A program made the translations under genes and the position numbers. The notes under the pieces were generated by a model. It saw nothing but the letters and a program-made list of their open reading frames with translations, had not been told where the DNA came from and made no database searches. Source: Herbaspirillum sp. RTI4 (GTDB lineage Bacteria; Pseudomonadota; Gammaproteobacteria; Burkholderiales; Burkholderiaceae_D). From it: a DNA stretch of 64,000 bases. Shown piece by piece: positions 36,747 to 45,006 of this stretch. Each line of letters opens with the position of its first letter. Positions within the stretch are counted from its first letter, which is position 1. The DNA lies in NCBI RefSeq assembly GCF_034313965.1, contig NZ_JAVIWQ010000002.1:3720001-3784000 (forward strand), written 5' to 3'.

Positions 36747-38039
36747 TCAGGCCTCTGCAGGCGCAGGAACACGCAACATCGCATTGCTTAACAAGCCATA
36801 GACCTTCAGCCATACCGCCTTGATTTCCTCTGTGAACTGATCGCCCAGCACATCATCGAAAGCTTTTATCAGGGAAGCACCGACCATCGCATAATGTTCG
36901 TCCTTGACGCCGTAAGCGACATGCCTGACGCCAAGTTCTTGCACGATAGGCAAGAGCGCTTCTATATCTTTGGCCCCCCTGACGATTACACCCAGCATGG
37001 CAATCAGTTTCTTTTGCTGCTCCGCTGCATCGGTACGGAAAAGCTCCCTGAGATGCGGATAGGCTTCAAATAGATTCTGATAGAAAATTTGCGCAAACTC
37101 GGTTGCCACTGGCGTCAACAACTTCCATGAAGCGTCAACTATCATGATCTCGCTATCGAGCAGCGGCCCCTCCTTGACTGGTTCGGTTTTTGCGCCAGAG
37201 ACTTTTGCTCGTTCACTAGCGACCCTGAAAGCCGCTTCTTTCTCTTCGGGCGACAAAATGGCGAGGGGAATTCCGGCATTCTTGAGGGCAACGATAGCCG
37301 CTTTCGATACTTCGTGATTCGCTATATAAATTGGAACGACAGAAACATCAAAGTAATAGTTAAGTGAATAAAGACAAATCGTCCCATTAAAATAATTCAC
37401 CATTTTCTCGTGCAACAAAAATGGCTCCGGCGTACCAACTATCTGCCCGCAAGCAATTGGCTTTTTTACTCCCTGCATTATTGCTGCTTTTACTACTTCA
37501 TAGGGAACTGAATGATCGACCGAAAATTCGAATCTATCCCGCCCCATTGAGGAGGGCAAACTATAATTAATAACCTTGGCAGTTGCCACATTACCGTTAG
37601 GCAAAAAAACAATATTATTGTTCTCACTAAGAACGGTAGTTGCCCGCCAACCAATATTTAAAACTTTGCCTCGCTCATCCCCTATTTTCACGTTATCCAA
37701 CAACCTAAAAGGAGGATCTAAAGACAACAGTATTCCTGAGAAAGCATCCAGCAATATTTTTTGCAAAGCAAAACCGAGTATTGCCAGTGAAACCCCTGAA
37801 AGGACGAAAAAATTGGAATACTCGACCCCATAAGAATAATGGATATACAAAGCGCCGCTGGCGAGATAAATAAGCAGCATGGAAAACGATTTTGAAATAT
37901 CCGAGATGGGTCTTTTAAACACATAATGCACCAACAATCCCCATATATATTTCTTAAATGCAAAATGAATTAAAACAAAAATGAGTAAAGCTAGTAAGAA
38001 ATTCATTAACTGATGAGATATCACAGCACATTCTCCCAA
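36747..38039 (-). CDS. MscS-type mechanosensitive channel fused to a C-terminal globin
   Basis: A 430-residue fusion. Residues 10-105 give three membrane helices, the last being the MscS pore helix (SLAILGFALQKILLDAFSGI). Residues 106-285 are the MscS beta and vestibule domains (PFRLLDNVKIGDERG, FLPNGNVATAKVINYS). After a linker (about 265-294), residues 295-421 form a globin. It has Tyr320 (B10), Phe334 (CD1) exactly 14 residues later, Gln341 (E7) and the proximal His373 (F8) 32 residues on, the same spacings as Hmp from E. coli. So a haem that binds O2, NO or H2S may sit under a channel gate. The channel part is more AT-rich than the globin part. No reductase domain is present. Confidence 0.88.
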   Translation of the reverse strand: MGECAVISHQLMNFLLALLIFVLIHFAFKKYIWGLLVHYVFKRPISDISKSFSMLLIYLASGALYIHYSYGVEYSNFFVLSGVSLAILGFALQKILLDAFSGILLSLDPPFRLLDNVKIGDERGKVLNIGWRATTVLSENNNIVFLPNGNVATAKVINYSLPSSMGRDRFEFSVDHSVPYEVVKAAIMQGVKKPIACGQIVGTPEPFLLHEKMVNYFNGTICLYSLNYYFDVSVVPIYIANHEVSKAAIVALKNAGIPLAILSPEEKEAAFRVASERAKVSGAKTEPVKEGPLLDSEIMIVDASWKLLTPVATEFAQIFYQNLFEAYPHLRELFRTDAAEQQKKLIAMLGVIVRGAKDIEALLPIVQELGVRHVAYGVKDEHYAMVGASLIKAFDDVLGDQFTEEIKAVWLKVYGLLSNAMLRVPAPAEA

Positions 38040-38377
38040 TATATAATCGAGGCTTTAAAAAGTGCATGAAAAAAATAATATGGATATTATTTTAACGCCT
38101 GTATGAAGATCCACGCCACCATACAATAAACAATAAAATAATAACGCAGTAAATTTATTTTATTTTTTTATAATAAATAATTATCAAGAAGAAATATTAA
38201 ATTTCACTCCAGAAAGAGTATTGAATTCTTTCACTATTAAAAGGACATCTTTGCCAGACGCATTTCCATTGACCAACTGGACACAAGACCATTCATAGCT
38301 AACCGGATCGCAAGGTATTCCCGATCCAATATCAAATCTTTTGCCAGCAAGCGAATCGCCGCAGAGCCATAGAACAC
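38040..38377. other. AT-rich region upstream of the channel-globin gene
   Basis: Very AT-rich sequence (for example 38155-38200) containing the likely promoter of the channel-globin gene. Overlapping minus-strand ORFs reach into the repeats at 38378-38599 and give low-complexity products, so I do not call them. Confidence 0.35.
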
Positions 38378-38425
38378 AACAATGAGCACAACAATGAGCA
38401 CAACAAGGAGCGCAACAAGGAGCGC
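38378..38425. repeat. Four 12-base tandem repeats
   Basis: Two copies of AACAATGAGCAC are followed by two copies of AACAAGGAGCGC. In one minus-strand frame they would encode a Val/Leu-rich membrane-like stretch and in another a CC-A-P/H pattern, but neither frame has other support. Confidence 0.8.
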
Positions 38426-38501
38426 AACTCTGGTAAGACTTGCGGGGAATTCCTCGCACGACTCGGAATGATCACTACTTTGAAGTGGGTGCCAACGGTG
38501 C

Positions 38502-38599
38502 GCTGGGTCGAAGTCGCTTGATCGCAGCTGATTGATCGCAGCCACTGGGTCAAAGTCGCTGGGTCGAAGCCGCTGAGTCACAGCCGATTGATCACAGCC
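38502..38599. repeat. Seven imperfect 14-base tandem repeats upstream of ohrR
   Basis: Units such as GCTGGGTCGAAGTC, GATTGATCGCAGCC and GCTGAGTCACAGCC follow one another without a gap over 98 bases, ending about 70 bases before the ohrR start. A different 14-base array lies at 51472. Confidence 0.75.
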
Positions 38600-38634
38600 T
38601 TGCATCAGCAGAGTTTTCGCATGGAAATAATTAT

Positions 38635-38665
38635 ATTGCACGCAATCTAATTGCGAACTACAATT
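38635..38665. promoter_or_regulatory. Putative OhrR operator region
   Basis: Two small palindromes lie just before ohrR: ATTGC-AC-GCAAT (38635-38646) and AATTG-N7-CAATT (38649-38665). The second has half-sites like the AATTG/CAATT of known OhrR boxes. The position, six bases before the ATG, fits autorepression. Confidence 0.45.
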
Positions 38666-38670
38666 GACAC

Positions 38671-39120
38671 ATGCCCAAGAAAAAACCCGCCAACAATCCG
38701 GCTCTGCTCCTCGACAATCAGCTTTGCTTCGCGCTGTATTCGACCTCGCTGGCCATGACCAAGCTCTATAAACCACTGCTTGCGGAACTGGGTCTGACCT
38801 ATCCGCAATACGTGGTGATGCTGGTCTTGTGGGAAACCGACGGCTTGATGGTCTCGGAAATCGGCGAGCGTCTTTTCCTCGACTCCGGCACCTTGACTCC
38901 GCTGCTTAAGCGACTGGAAACGGCTGGCCTCATCACCCGCTTGCGCGATACGGAGGATGAACGCCGGGTCCGCATCCGCCTCACGCCAGCAGGTGTTAGT
39001 CTTAAGGCAGACGCCACCACCATTCCTACTTGCGTCGCCAACCTGACGCAATGCGGCTTACCTGAATTACTTTCACTCAGCCAGGACATACAGGCACTCC
39101 GCGCCCGCCTGACCGCCTGA
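38671..39120 (+). CDS. ohrR: OhrR, MarR-family organic-peroxide sensor
   Basis: A 149-residue winged-helix MarR protein: LTYPQYVVMLVLWE, a recognition region SGTLTPLLKRLETAGLI and a wing with DEDERRVRIRLT-like residues (RDTEDERRVRIRLT). The reactive cysteine of OhrR is conserved in LDNQLCFALYS near residue 19. When it is oxidised by organic hydroperoxides the protein leaves DNA. The ohr gene follows 63 bases downstream in the same direction, as is usual. The operator probably lies just before the gene. Confidence 0.93.
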   Translation: MPKKKPANNPALLLDNQLCFALYSTSLAMTKLYKPLLAELGLTYPQYVVMLVLWETDGLMVSEIGERLFLDSGTLTPLLKRLETAGLITRLRDTEDERRVRIRLTPAGVSLKADATTIPTCVANLTQCGLPELLSLSQDIQALRARLTA

Positions 39121-39183
39121 GTTTTAGAATCCTTGCACCTGTCAATTCATTCACTCACCCCTTCATTCACCAAAGGAAATACC

Positions 39184-39612
39184 ATGACAACCAAACTCGA
39201 CAAAGTCCTCTACACAGCCCACGCACACACTACCGGCGGCCGCGATGGTCACTCGGTCTCCGACGATGGCCTGCTCGACGTCAAGCTCTCCCCGCCAAAA
39301 GCAATGGGCGGCGCAGGAACAGCCACTAATCCAGAACAATTGTTTGCCGCCGGCTATTCCGCGTGCTTCATGGGCGCACTCAAGCACGTCGCAGGCGTGA
39401 AAAAAGTGACCGTACCGGCGGATGCTGCTATTGATGCCAGCATCGACATCGGCCCCATCCCGGCAGGTTTCGGCATCGCCGCCAAACTGGTCATTCATTT
39501 GCCGGGTCTGGACCGCGCTGTGGCGCAAGATCTGATCGATGCAGCACATCAGGTTTGCCCGTATTCGAACGCAACTCGCGGCAACATTGAAGTTGAACTG
39601 ACGCTGGCCTAA
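39184..39612 (+). CDS. ohr: Organic hydroperoxide resistance protein Ohr
   Basis: A 142-residue OsmC/Ohr-family thiol peroxidase that reduces organic hydroperoxides, using lipoylated proteins as reductant in known examples. Both catalytic cysteines are present: YSACFMGAL and AHQVCPYSNATRGN. The family N-terminal segment VLYTAHAHTTGGRDGHSVSD is clear. The frame is open upstream to 39133, but AAAGGAAA before the ATG at 39184 and the family start fix it there. It is controlled by OhrR encoded immediately upstream. Confidence 0.96.
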   Translation: MTTKLDKVLYTAHAHTTGGRDGHSVSDDGLLDVKLSPPKAMGGAGTATNPEQLFAAGYSACFMGALKHVAGVKKVTVPADAAIDASIDIGPIPAGFGIAAKLVIHLPGLDRAVAQDLIDAAHQVCPYSNATRGNIEVELTLA

Positions 39613-39692
39613 AGGAACATTTGATTAAGCAGATGCGCCGCGTAATTGCTTAGTCAGAAATTGTTTCCCTGATCCCCGTATCAAGAAATAAA

Positions 39693-39735
39693 AAAAAGCA
39701 CGCCGACGCGTTATAGCGCCGACGTGCTTTTTGTT
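39693..39735. terminator. Bidirectional terminator between ohr and the PaiB-like gene
   Basis: AAAAAGCACG pairs with CGTGCTTTTT around a GC-rich inner stem (GCG/CGC) and a TTATA loop, giving a T-run on both strands. It sits between converging genes. Confidence 0.85.
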
Positions 39736-39752
39736 TTCATCAATACACAGTT

Positions 39753-40361
39753 TTAAACGGACAAACCCCGGTTAGTACCAAGCCAGTCCCTGACAAATGT
39801 CGCGTATTGCTTATCGTGTTCACTCCCCTGCAGCAGATGAGAAATCACGCTTTGCTGATCTTCCATGCTGCGATGCTGCCCGAATTTCGCCTTGCCGCTG
39901 ATCTGCGTAATATCGATCTTCACGCCGATGATGCCCTTGCTGAGCTGATTTCTATATTCATCGGGAAGCGTGACCTTATCCGACAATAAAGAAGGCTGGA
40001 AGCGTTCCAGCATCTCATCGAGCGAAGCCAGAAGCTCTTCATGCGTCTGTACATGCGCCACGCCTTTGACGGTCAATGCGGCATAGTTCCAGGTCGGAAC
40101 GGCTTGCTCACGGACATAATATTTCGTCGATATATAGGTGTGCGCGCCCAAGAAACTCATCAGACAGGCCGACCCGTCAATCACTGCCGCCTGCGGATTG
40201 GCGCGGGCAAAATGCGCGTAAGCGTACTTGCCATCCTCCTTGAAAAGAAAGGGCAAGTGCGACACTTGCAGATCGGGAGTAAAGATCGATCCGAAGTCCA
40301 CCCCCTGCATGAAACTGAGGCATTCTTCGGACGTCATCTGCGGGTCATGGATGGGATTCAT
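39753..40361 (-). CDS. PaiB-family FMN-binding protein
   Basis: A 202-residue protein of the FMN-binding split-barrel type annotated as PaiB negative transcriptional regulator. Family features are SHLPFLF near residue 35, YAHFARANPQ, VPTWNYAALTVKG and GIIGVKIDITQISGKAKFGQHR. Members bind flavin and are thought to act in stress or protease regulation, but their biochemistry is poorly known. AGGA lies seven bases before the ATG. It converges with ohr and has no operon partner. Confidence 0.87.
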   Translation of the reverse strand: MNPIHDPQMTSEECLSFMQGVDFGSIFTPDLQVSHLPFLFKEDGKYAYAHFARANPQAAVIDGSACLMSFLGAHTYISTKYYVREQAVPTWNYAALTVKGVAHVQTHEELLASLDEMLERFQPSLLSDKVTLPDEYRNQLSKGIIGVKIDITQISGKAKFGQHRSMEDQQSVISHLLQGSEHDKQYATFVRDWLGTNRGLSV

Positions 40362-40387
40362 GCGGCTGTCCTATTTTGGATTTACTA

Positions 40388-40510
40388 AGGAGCCTCTGAG
40401 TAAGCGTAGCGAGCGGCGCAATCAGGATAAAAAGCGCAATCGTACTTGAGTACGATGAGCATCGCAGTCCTGAGATGGAGTCGCGCAGTAGCTGAATCAG
40501 AGGCCCCCAA
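40388..40510. repeat. Dispersed intergenic repeat, copy B
   Basis: GCCTCTGA near 40392 and TCAGAGGC near 40497 are inverted ends. Inside lie GGCGCAATCAGG and a small palindrome GTACTTGAGTAC followed by GAGCATCGC. The right end (GCGCAGTAGCTGAATCAG) is nearly the same as at 49228-49246. It resembles REP-like elements. Confidence 0.5.
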
Positions 40511-40650
40511 AGCAAAAAGTATATAGGGAAGCTCTAATGAAGTGTGGCGCTTATCTTCGCACTGAAAGTACGACGTGCAAAAAGAAGTGGGCGGTTATTA
40601 TTCCGCCCACTCCCTCAGTGATCTTTACTGAACCACGCCAGCAACATCCA

Positions 40651-42006
40651 TCAAACTATCGTCGCCAGAGCCAGCGTCAGCAACAATGCCATGATCGAAA
40701 TAATTGTTTCCAACACGGTCCAGGTCTTGAAGGTTTCCGTCACGGTCATGTTGAAATACTCTTTCACCAGCCAGAAGCCACCATCGTTGACGTGCGACAA
40801 AATCAGCGAACCCGCGCCGGTCGCCAGCACCATCAGTTCCGGCCTGACGCTCACGCCAGCGGCAGTCACGATAGGCGCCACAATGCCGCAGGCTGTCGTC
40901 ATTGCCACCGTGGCAGAACCCGTCGCGACACGAATCAGCGCCGCCACGAACCACCCCAGCAACAGCGGCGACAAATGCGCATTGGTAGCCAGTTCGACGA
41001 TTGCCTTGGAAACGCCACCATCGATCAGTATCCGGCCAAACCCGGCTCCGGCACCGACGAGCAGAGTAATCCCGGCAATAGGCGCAAGACAGGTCGTGGT
41101 GAATTTGAGGATAGCTTCACGATCGAAGCCGCGCGCTTTGCCGAAGGTATAAAAACTGACCAGCGTAGCAATCAACAGCGCGATCACCGAATTTCCTATC
41201 AGTCGCAAAAATTCATTGGGGAAGCTTTTCGGCGCAAAGAACACATCGGCCCAGCTACCGAGCAGCATCAGCGCCACCGGCAACAAAATGGTGCAGATCG
41301 TGATGCCAAAACCCGGCAGCGGACGATCCTTCTTTCCTTCATCGACAAATTGCGCAATCAATGGATTATCGGGATTGGGCGAAACATAGCGGTTGGCCAG
41401 TTTGGCAAACAAAGGCCCGGCTACGATAGCAGTAGGAATACCCACAATCAGCGCGTACAAAATAGTGCGGCCGATATCGGCGTTGTAAGCCGTCACCGCA
41501 AACAAGGCCGCGGGATGCGGCGGAATCAAACCATGCACCACCGACAAACCCGCCACCATAGGTATGCCGACCATGATCATCGAAGTTCCGGTGCGCTTTG
41601 CCACATTGAACGCAATCGGAATCAACAGCACGAAACCGACTTCAAAAAAGACCGGCAGACCGACGATCAGCGCCACCACCATCATGGCCCAGTGCACACG
41701 TTTTGGTCCGAAAACGCGAATGAGCGTATTGGCGACCTGCTCGGCTCCGCCCGACTCCGCCATCATCTTGCCGAACATGGTACCCAGCCCGACCACCAGT
41801 GCGATATGCCCCAGAGCGCCGCCGACGCCGGTTTCATACGACTTGACGATGCCGGTCATCGGCATGCCAACCGCCCAGCCCAGAATCAGTGATACCAGGA
41901 TCAACACAATGAACGGATTCATTTTGAATTTGGCAATCAGCACCACCAGTGCCACCACCGCCACTGCCGCATACAAAAGCAAGCTAGTTCCCTGAACCAT
42001 CTCCAT
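40651..42006 (-). CDS. GntP-family gluconate/organic-acid permease
   Basis: A 451-residue membrane protein with about 12 helices and GntP motifs: GLGTMFGKMMAESGGAE, LPVFFEVGFVLLIPIAF, GLIPPHPAALFAV and LSHVNDGGFWLVKEYF. Known members import gluconate, idonate, glycerate or D-serine with protons. The ATG at 42006 lies five bases after AGGAGA. It is the last gene of the rpiR-D-aminoacylase-ridA-permease unit, so D-amino acids, their derivatives or sugar acids are the likely cargo. Confidence 0.93.
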   Translation of the reverse strand: MEMVQGTSLLLYAAVAVVALVVLIAKFKMNPFIVLILVSLILGWAVGMPMTGIVKSYETGVGGALGHIALVVGLGTMFGKMMAESGGAEQVANTLIRVFGPKRVHWAMMVVALIVGLPVFFEVGFVLLIPIAFNVAKRTGTSMIMVGIPMVAGLSVVHGLIPPHPAALFAVTAYNADIGRTILYALIVGIPTAIVAGPLFAKLANRYVSPNPDNPLIAQFVDEGKKDRPLPGFGITICTILLPVALMLLGSWADVFFAPKSFPNEFLRLIGNSVIALLIATLVSFYTFGKARGFDREAILKFTTTCLAPIAGITLLVGAGAGFGRILIDGGVSKAIVELATNAHLSPLLLGWFVAALIRVATGSATVAMTTACGIVAPIVTAAGVSVRPELMVLATGAGSLILSHVNDGGFWLVKEYFNMTVTETFKTWTVLETIISIMALLLTLALATIV

Positions 42007-42083
42007 CACATTCTCCTGATTATCATTATTTGAATTGTTAATTGCTGTTGTGCGTTCATTCCAGCCTTGCGCTTATTCTTCGC

Positions 42084-42467
42084 TTATTTTTTATAAGCGA
42101 TGCAATCGACTTCCACCTTGCAATCGACCACCATGCTGGACTGCACGCAAGCACGCGCCGGTGGATTCGCGCCAAAGTATTCTTTGAACACCCGGTTGAA
42201 GGAAGGAAAATCACGCGCATCGTCCAGCCAAACGCCGCACCGTACCACATGTTCAGGGCCATAACCGACTTCTTTCATGATCGCCATCACGTTCTGAATC
42301 GCCTTGTGCGACTGCGCGATGATGCCGCCGTCAATCACTTCGCCGTTTTCCATCGGCACCTGTCCCGACACATACAGCCAGCCATCTGCTTCTACCGCAC
42401 GAGCGAAAGGCAAATGCTGGCCGCCGGTTCCTGAACCGCCCTCAACACCGTATCGTTTGATTGTCAT
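42084..42467 (-). CDS. RidA-family enamine/imine deaminase
   Basis: A 127-residue YjgF/YER057c/UK114 protein. The pattern LYVSGQVPMENGEV, the middle helix QNVMAIMKEVGYGPEHVVRC and ARACVQSSMVVDCKVEVDCIA match the family; the Arg in PARACVQ corresponds to the catalytic arginine. RidA proteins hydrolyse reactive enamines released by PLP-dependent deaminases, which fits the D-serine-deaminase-like gene on the other side of the cluster. An upstream TTG start is possible, but the ATG at 42467 fits the family. Confidence 0.9.
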   Translation of the reverse strand: MTIKRYGVEGGSGTGGQHLPFARAVEADGWLYVSGQVPMENGEVIDGGIIAQSHKAIQNVMAIMKEVGYGPEHVVRCGVWLDDARDFPSFNRVFKEYFGANPPARACVQSSMVVDCKVEVDCIAYKK

Positions 42468-42509
42468 AGTTGTACCCAAGCCTTCATCGAAGTGTCATCG
42501 TTCAAAAAA

Positions 42510-44030
42510 TCACCTTGCGGCAACAGGACGAAGCCCTGTCTGCCGCGCTAAAAACCGTCCGGCCCGCAAGCCGGTCGCTTCTTTTTTACTCCCGCCCAGA
42601 TACGACAAAACACCGTTCACCCACACCGCCTCAATGCCCTCGGCAGGCTGCATGGGATCGTCAAAGGTGGCGGCATCGCGCACAGTTTCGGGATCGAACA
42701 GCACCAGGTCGGCCCAAAAACCGGCACGCACCAGACCGCGCTCAAGAAGACCAAAACGCTCCGCCGACAAACCCGTCATCTTGCGGATGGCCACAGTCAG
42801 CGGAAACAATTTTTGTTCGCGGCTGTAATGCCCCAGCACGCGGGGAAATGCGCCCCACAAGCGCGGATGTGGAAAGGGGTCGTTCGGTAAACCGTCAGAA
42901 CCGATGACAGTCGCCGGATGATTCAGAATACGGTTGACGTCCTCATCCAGCATGCAGTGATACACCGCGCCGGCCGGCTGCAAACGGCGTGCAGTGGTAA
43001 CAAGATCGAGCTGCCATTCCTTCGCAATATCGGCCAGCAGCTTGCCTCCCATGGCAGGAAATGGCTCGGACCAGGTCACGCGGATGTCGATGGTATCGGT
43101 CACCTGTTTCAAGTCCAGCGTAGAAGAACTGGCGGTGTACGGATAGCAATCGCAACCGACCGGCTGATAACGCTGCGCCTGCTCCAGCGCTTGCAGCACT
43201 TCGCCGCTGCGCCCCCAATTTTCGACACCGGCGCATTTCAGATGCGAGATCACCACCGCGACGCGCGCATGTTTGCCGATGCGGAAGGCTTCTTCCATCG
43301 CCTCCAGAATATCGGCGAATTCGCTGCGCAAATGGGTCGCATAAATTGCGCCGGCATCGGCCAGCGGTGCGGCCAGCGCCAGCACTTCCGATGTCGGCGC
43401 TTGCATGGCATTGCCATACGCCAGTCCGGTGCTGAGTCCCAACGCACCATGCTCCAGCGCTTCGCGCAACTGACTACACATGGCGGCGATTTCCGCTTCG
43501 GTCGCGGCGCGGTCGAGGCGGTCCATCTGATTGCTGCGCAAGGCTGTGTGCCCTACCAGTGCGGCCACATTGACCGATGGCTGCGCCTGATGAATAGCCT
43601 CGACATAACTGGCAAACGTCGGATAAGTAAAATCCCCGGCCTTGCCCAACAGGTTCATCGGGTCCGGCGGTTCATTCTTCAAACTGACCGGTGCGGCGCT
43701 GATGCCGCAATTGCCGACCACCACGGTAGTGACGCCTTGCGACAGCTTGGGCAGCATGCCCGGCATACGGATCACATTGGTATCGTCATGCGTGTGGACA
43801 TCGATAAATCCGGGGCTCAATACTTTGCCCGCACCATCAATGATGTGCTGCGCCTGCCAGTCCGCATCAGAATCGATACCAGTGCCGGCCACAGCGATAT
43901 GCAGAATACGGCCGCCAGCAAGGGCAACATCGGCCATGAAAGGCGCATTGCCGCTGCCGTCAATCACAGACACATTGCGAATTAAAGTGTCGCAAATCCG
44001 TCCGGCCGGAACGCTAGAATCATGTTGCAT
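42510..44030 (-). CDS. N-acyl-D-amino-acid deacylase (D-aminoacylase)
   Basis: A 506-residue amidohydrolase. GFIDVHTHDD gives the first metal ligands, and VVVGNCGISAAP and GSDGLPNDPFPHPRLWGAFPR are typical D-aminoacylase motifs. It releases D-amino acids from N-acylated forms. GGGAGA precedes the ATG at 44030, which lies one base after the stop of the RpiR regulator, so the two are tightly coupled. The frame is open for another 15 codons, which overlap rpiR and are ignored. Confidence 0.93.
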   Translation of the reverse strand: MQHDSSVPAGRICDTLIRNVSVIDGSGNAPFMADVALAGGRILHIAVAGTGIDSDADWQAQHIIDGAGKVLSPGFIDVHTHDDTNVIRMPGMLPKLSQGVTTVVVGNCGISAAPVSLKNEPPDPMNLLGKAGDFTYPTFASYVEAIHQAQPSVNVAALVGHTALRSNQMDRLDRAATEAEIAAMCSQLREALEHGALGLSTGLAYGNAMQAPTSEVLALAAPLADAGAIYATHLRSEFADILEAMEEAFRIGKHARVAVVISHLKCAGVENWGRSGEVLQALEQAQRYQPVGCDCYPYTASSSTLDLKQVTDTIDIRVTWSEPFPAMGGKLLADIAKEWQLDLVTTARRLQPAGAVYHCMLDEDVNRILNHPATVIGSDGLPNDPFPHPRLWGAFPRVLGHYSREQKLFPLTVAIRKMTGLSAERFGLLERGLVRAGFWADLVLFDPETVRDAATFDDPMQPAEGIEAVWVNGVLSYLGGSKKEATGLRAGRFLARQTGLRPVAAR

Positions 44031-44031
44031 A

Positions 44032-44922
44032 TCAATCTCCCAAAGGCTCACGGTTACCACCGCCGCGATGCGCATCCAGCGTGAATTTCAGGCGGCGCAA
44101 CAATTCCTGGCTATGTTCTTTCTGCTGCACCGCCAGCTCGGCCATCAACACATCGAGCACCATCATCATGGCGTAGCGCGAAGAAGATGGCTTGAAAATG
44201 AAATCGGTTTCCAGCGACTTCAGCGGCAGCAGCACATCGGCCATCGCTGCCAGCGGCGAGCCCAGCGCGGTAATTGCCACGACCCGCGCACCATATTCTT
44301 TCGCCACCGCGCAACTGGAGTTGAGTTCGGGCACATTGCCGGTGGTCGAAAAAGCCAGCACCACATCGTTTTTATTAAGCGTCGCCGCCACCATTCTTTG
44401 CAGCAAGGCATCGTGGTAGGTCGCGACCGGGCGGCCCAAACGAACCAGCCGGTAACGCGCCTCATCCGACATCATGGTCGAGCCGCCGCCCATGCCAAAG
44501 GAATAAATCATGCGCGCCTGCGACAGCCATTGCACCGCTTGCCGCATGCCTTCCTGACTCAACAAGCTGCGATTGACCTCCAGCACCTTGTGAATATCGG
44601 CATAAATGATGTCGGCAATCTGCGGCGCTTCATCTGCGACGACTGGACTGGCTGTGCGCAAGAATCGCTGCCCGATGGCGGCGGCCTGCGCCAGTTTCAT
44701 CTTCAGTTCGCGCACATCGCGACAACCGATGGCTTTGGCAAAACGGGTCACGCTGGCTTCGCTGACTTCGGCCTGCTTCGCCAGCGTCTGAATGCTTGCG
44801 CTGGCGGCAAACGGCAAATCGCTCAGAATCGCCTGCGCCACTTTTTGTTCGGCCTGACGCAATTGCCCGCTACGCTCGGCGATGCGGGAAACGATATCGA
44901 ATGAATGAGGTGTCTGCTCCAC
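44032..44922 (-). CDS. RpiR/MurR-family transcriptional regulator
   Basis: A 296-residue regulator with an N-terminal helix-turn-helix domain (FAASASIQTLAKQAEVSEASVTRFAKAIG spread over residues about 38-66) and a C-terminal SIS sugar-phosphate-binding domain (IYSFGMGGGSTMMSDE, VLAFSTTGNVPELN). The start is GTG at 44922. It heads the operon and is divergent from the deaminase-like gene, with a palindrome at 44963 between them. A phosphosugar or a derivative of an amino sugar is the likely effector. Confidence 0.92.
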   Translation of the reverse strand: MEQTPHSFDIVSRIAERSGQLRQAEQKVAQAILSDLPFAASASIQTLAKQAEVSEASVTRFAKAIGCRDVRELKMKLAQAAAIGQRFLRTASPVVADEAPQIADIIYADIHKVLEVNRSLLSQEGMRQAVQWLSQARMIYSFGMGGGSTMMSDEARYRLVRLGRPVATYHDALLQRMVAATLNKNDVVLAFSTTGNVPELNSSCAVAKEYGARVVAITALGSPLAAMADVLLPLKSLETDFIFKPSSSRYAMMMVLDVLMAELAVQQKEHSQELLRRLKFTLDAHRGGGNREPLGD

Positions 44923-44962
44923 AAGTGCCCCGTTGGTTGCGCCGCTTGGCTATAATTAAACA

Positions 44963-44981
44963 AATGTTACTTTGTAACATT
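44963..44981. promoter_or_regulatory. Palindromic operator candidate for the RpiR regulator
   Basis: AATGTTAC and GTAACATT form perfect 8-base arms around TTT in the 84-base divergent gap. A further half-site AATGTTAC occurs at 45046-45053. The position suits control of both transcription units by the RpiR protein. Confidence 0.65.
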
Positions 44982-45006
44982 CTTTTCGCATAGTAATTTC
45001 AAGGAT

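Noticed and set aside
36604..36801. 65-codon plus-strand ORF between glpD and the channel-globin gene
   Set aside because: No ribosome-binding site or family likeness, and it runs into the antisense of the globin end.
38237..38605. Minus-strand ORF with a Val/Leu-rich membrane-like helix before ohrR
   Set aside because: Nearly all of it is encoded by the 12-base and 14-base repeats; no ribosome-binding site or family likeness.
40537..41892. A 451-codon plus-strand frame, His/Gln/Arg-rich
   Set aside because: It is antisense to the GntP permease along its whole length and its low-complexity composition reflects the opposite-strand codons.
42918..43985. A 355-codon plus-strand frame
   Set aside because: Antisense to the D-aminoacylase gene, which has all its family motifs.
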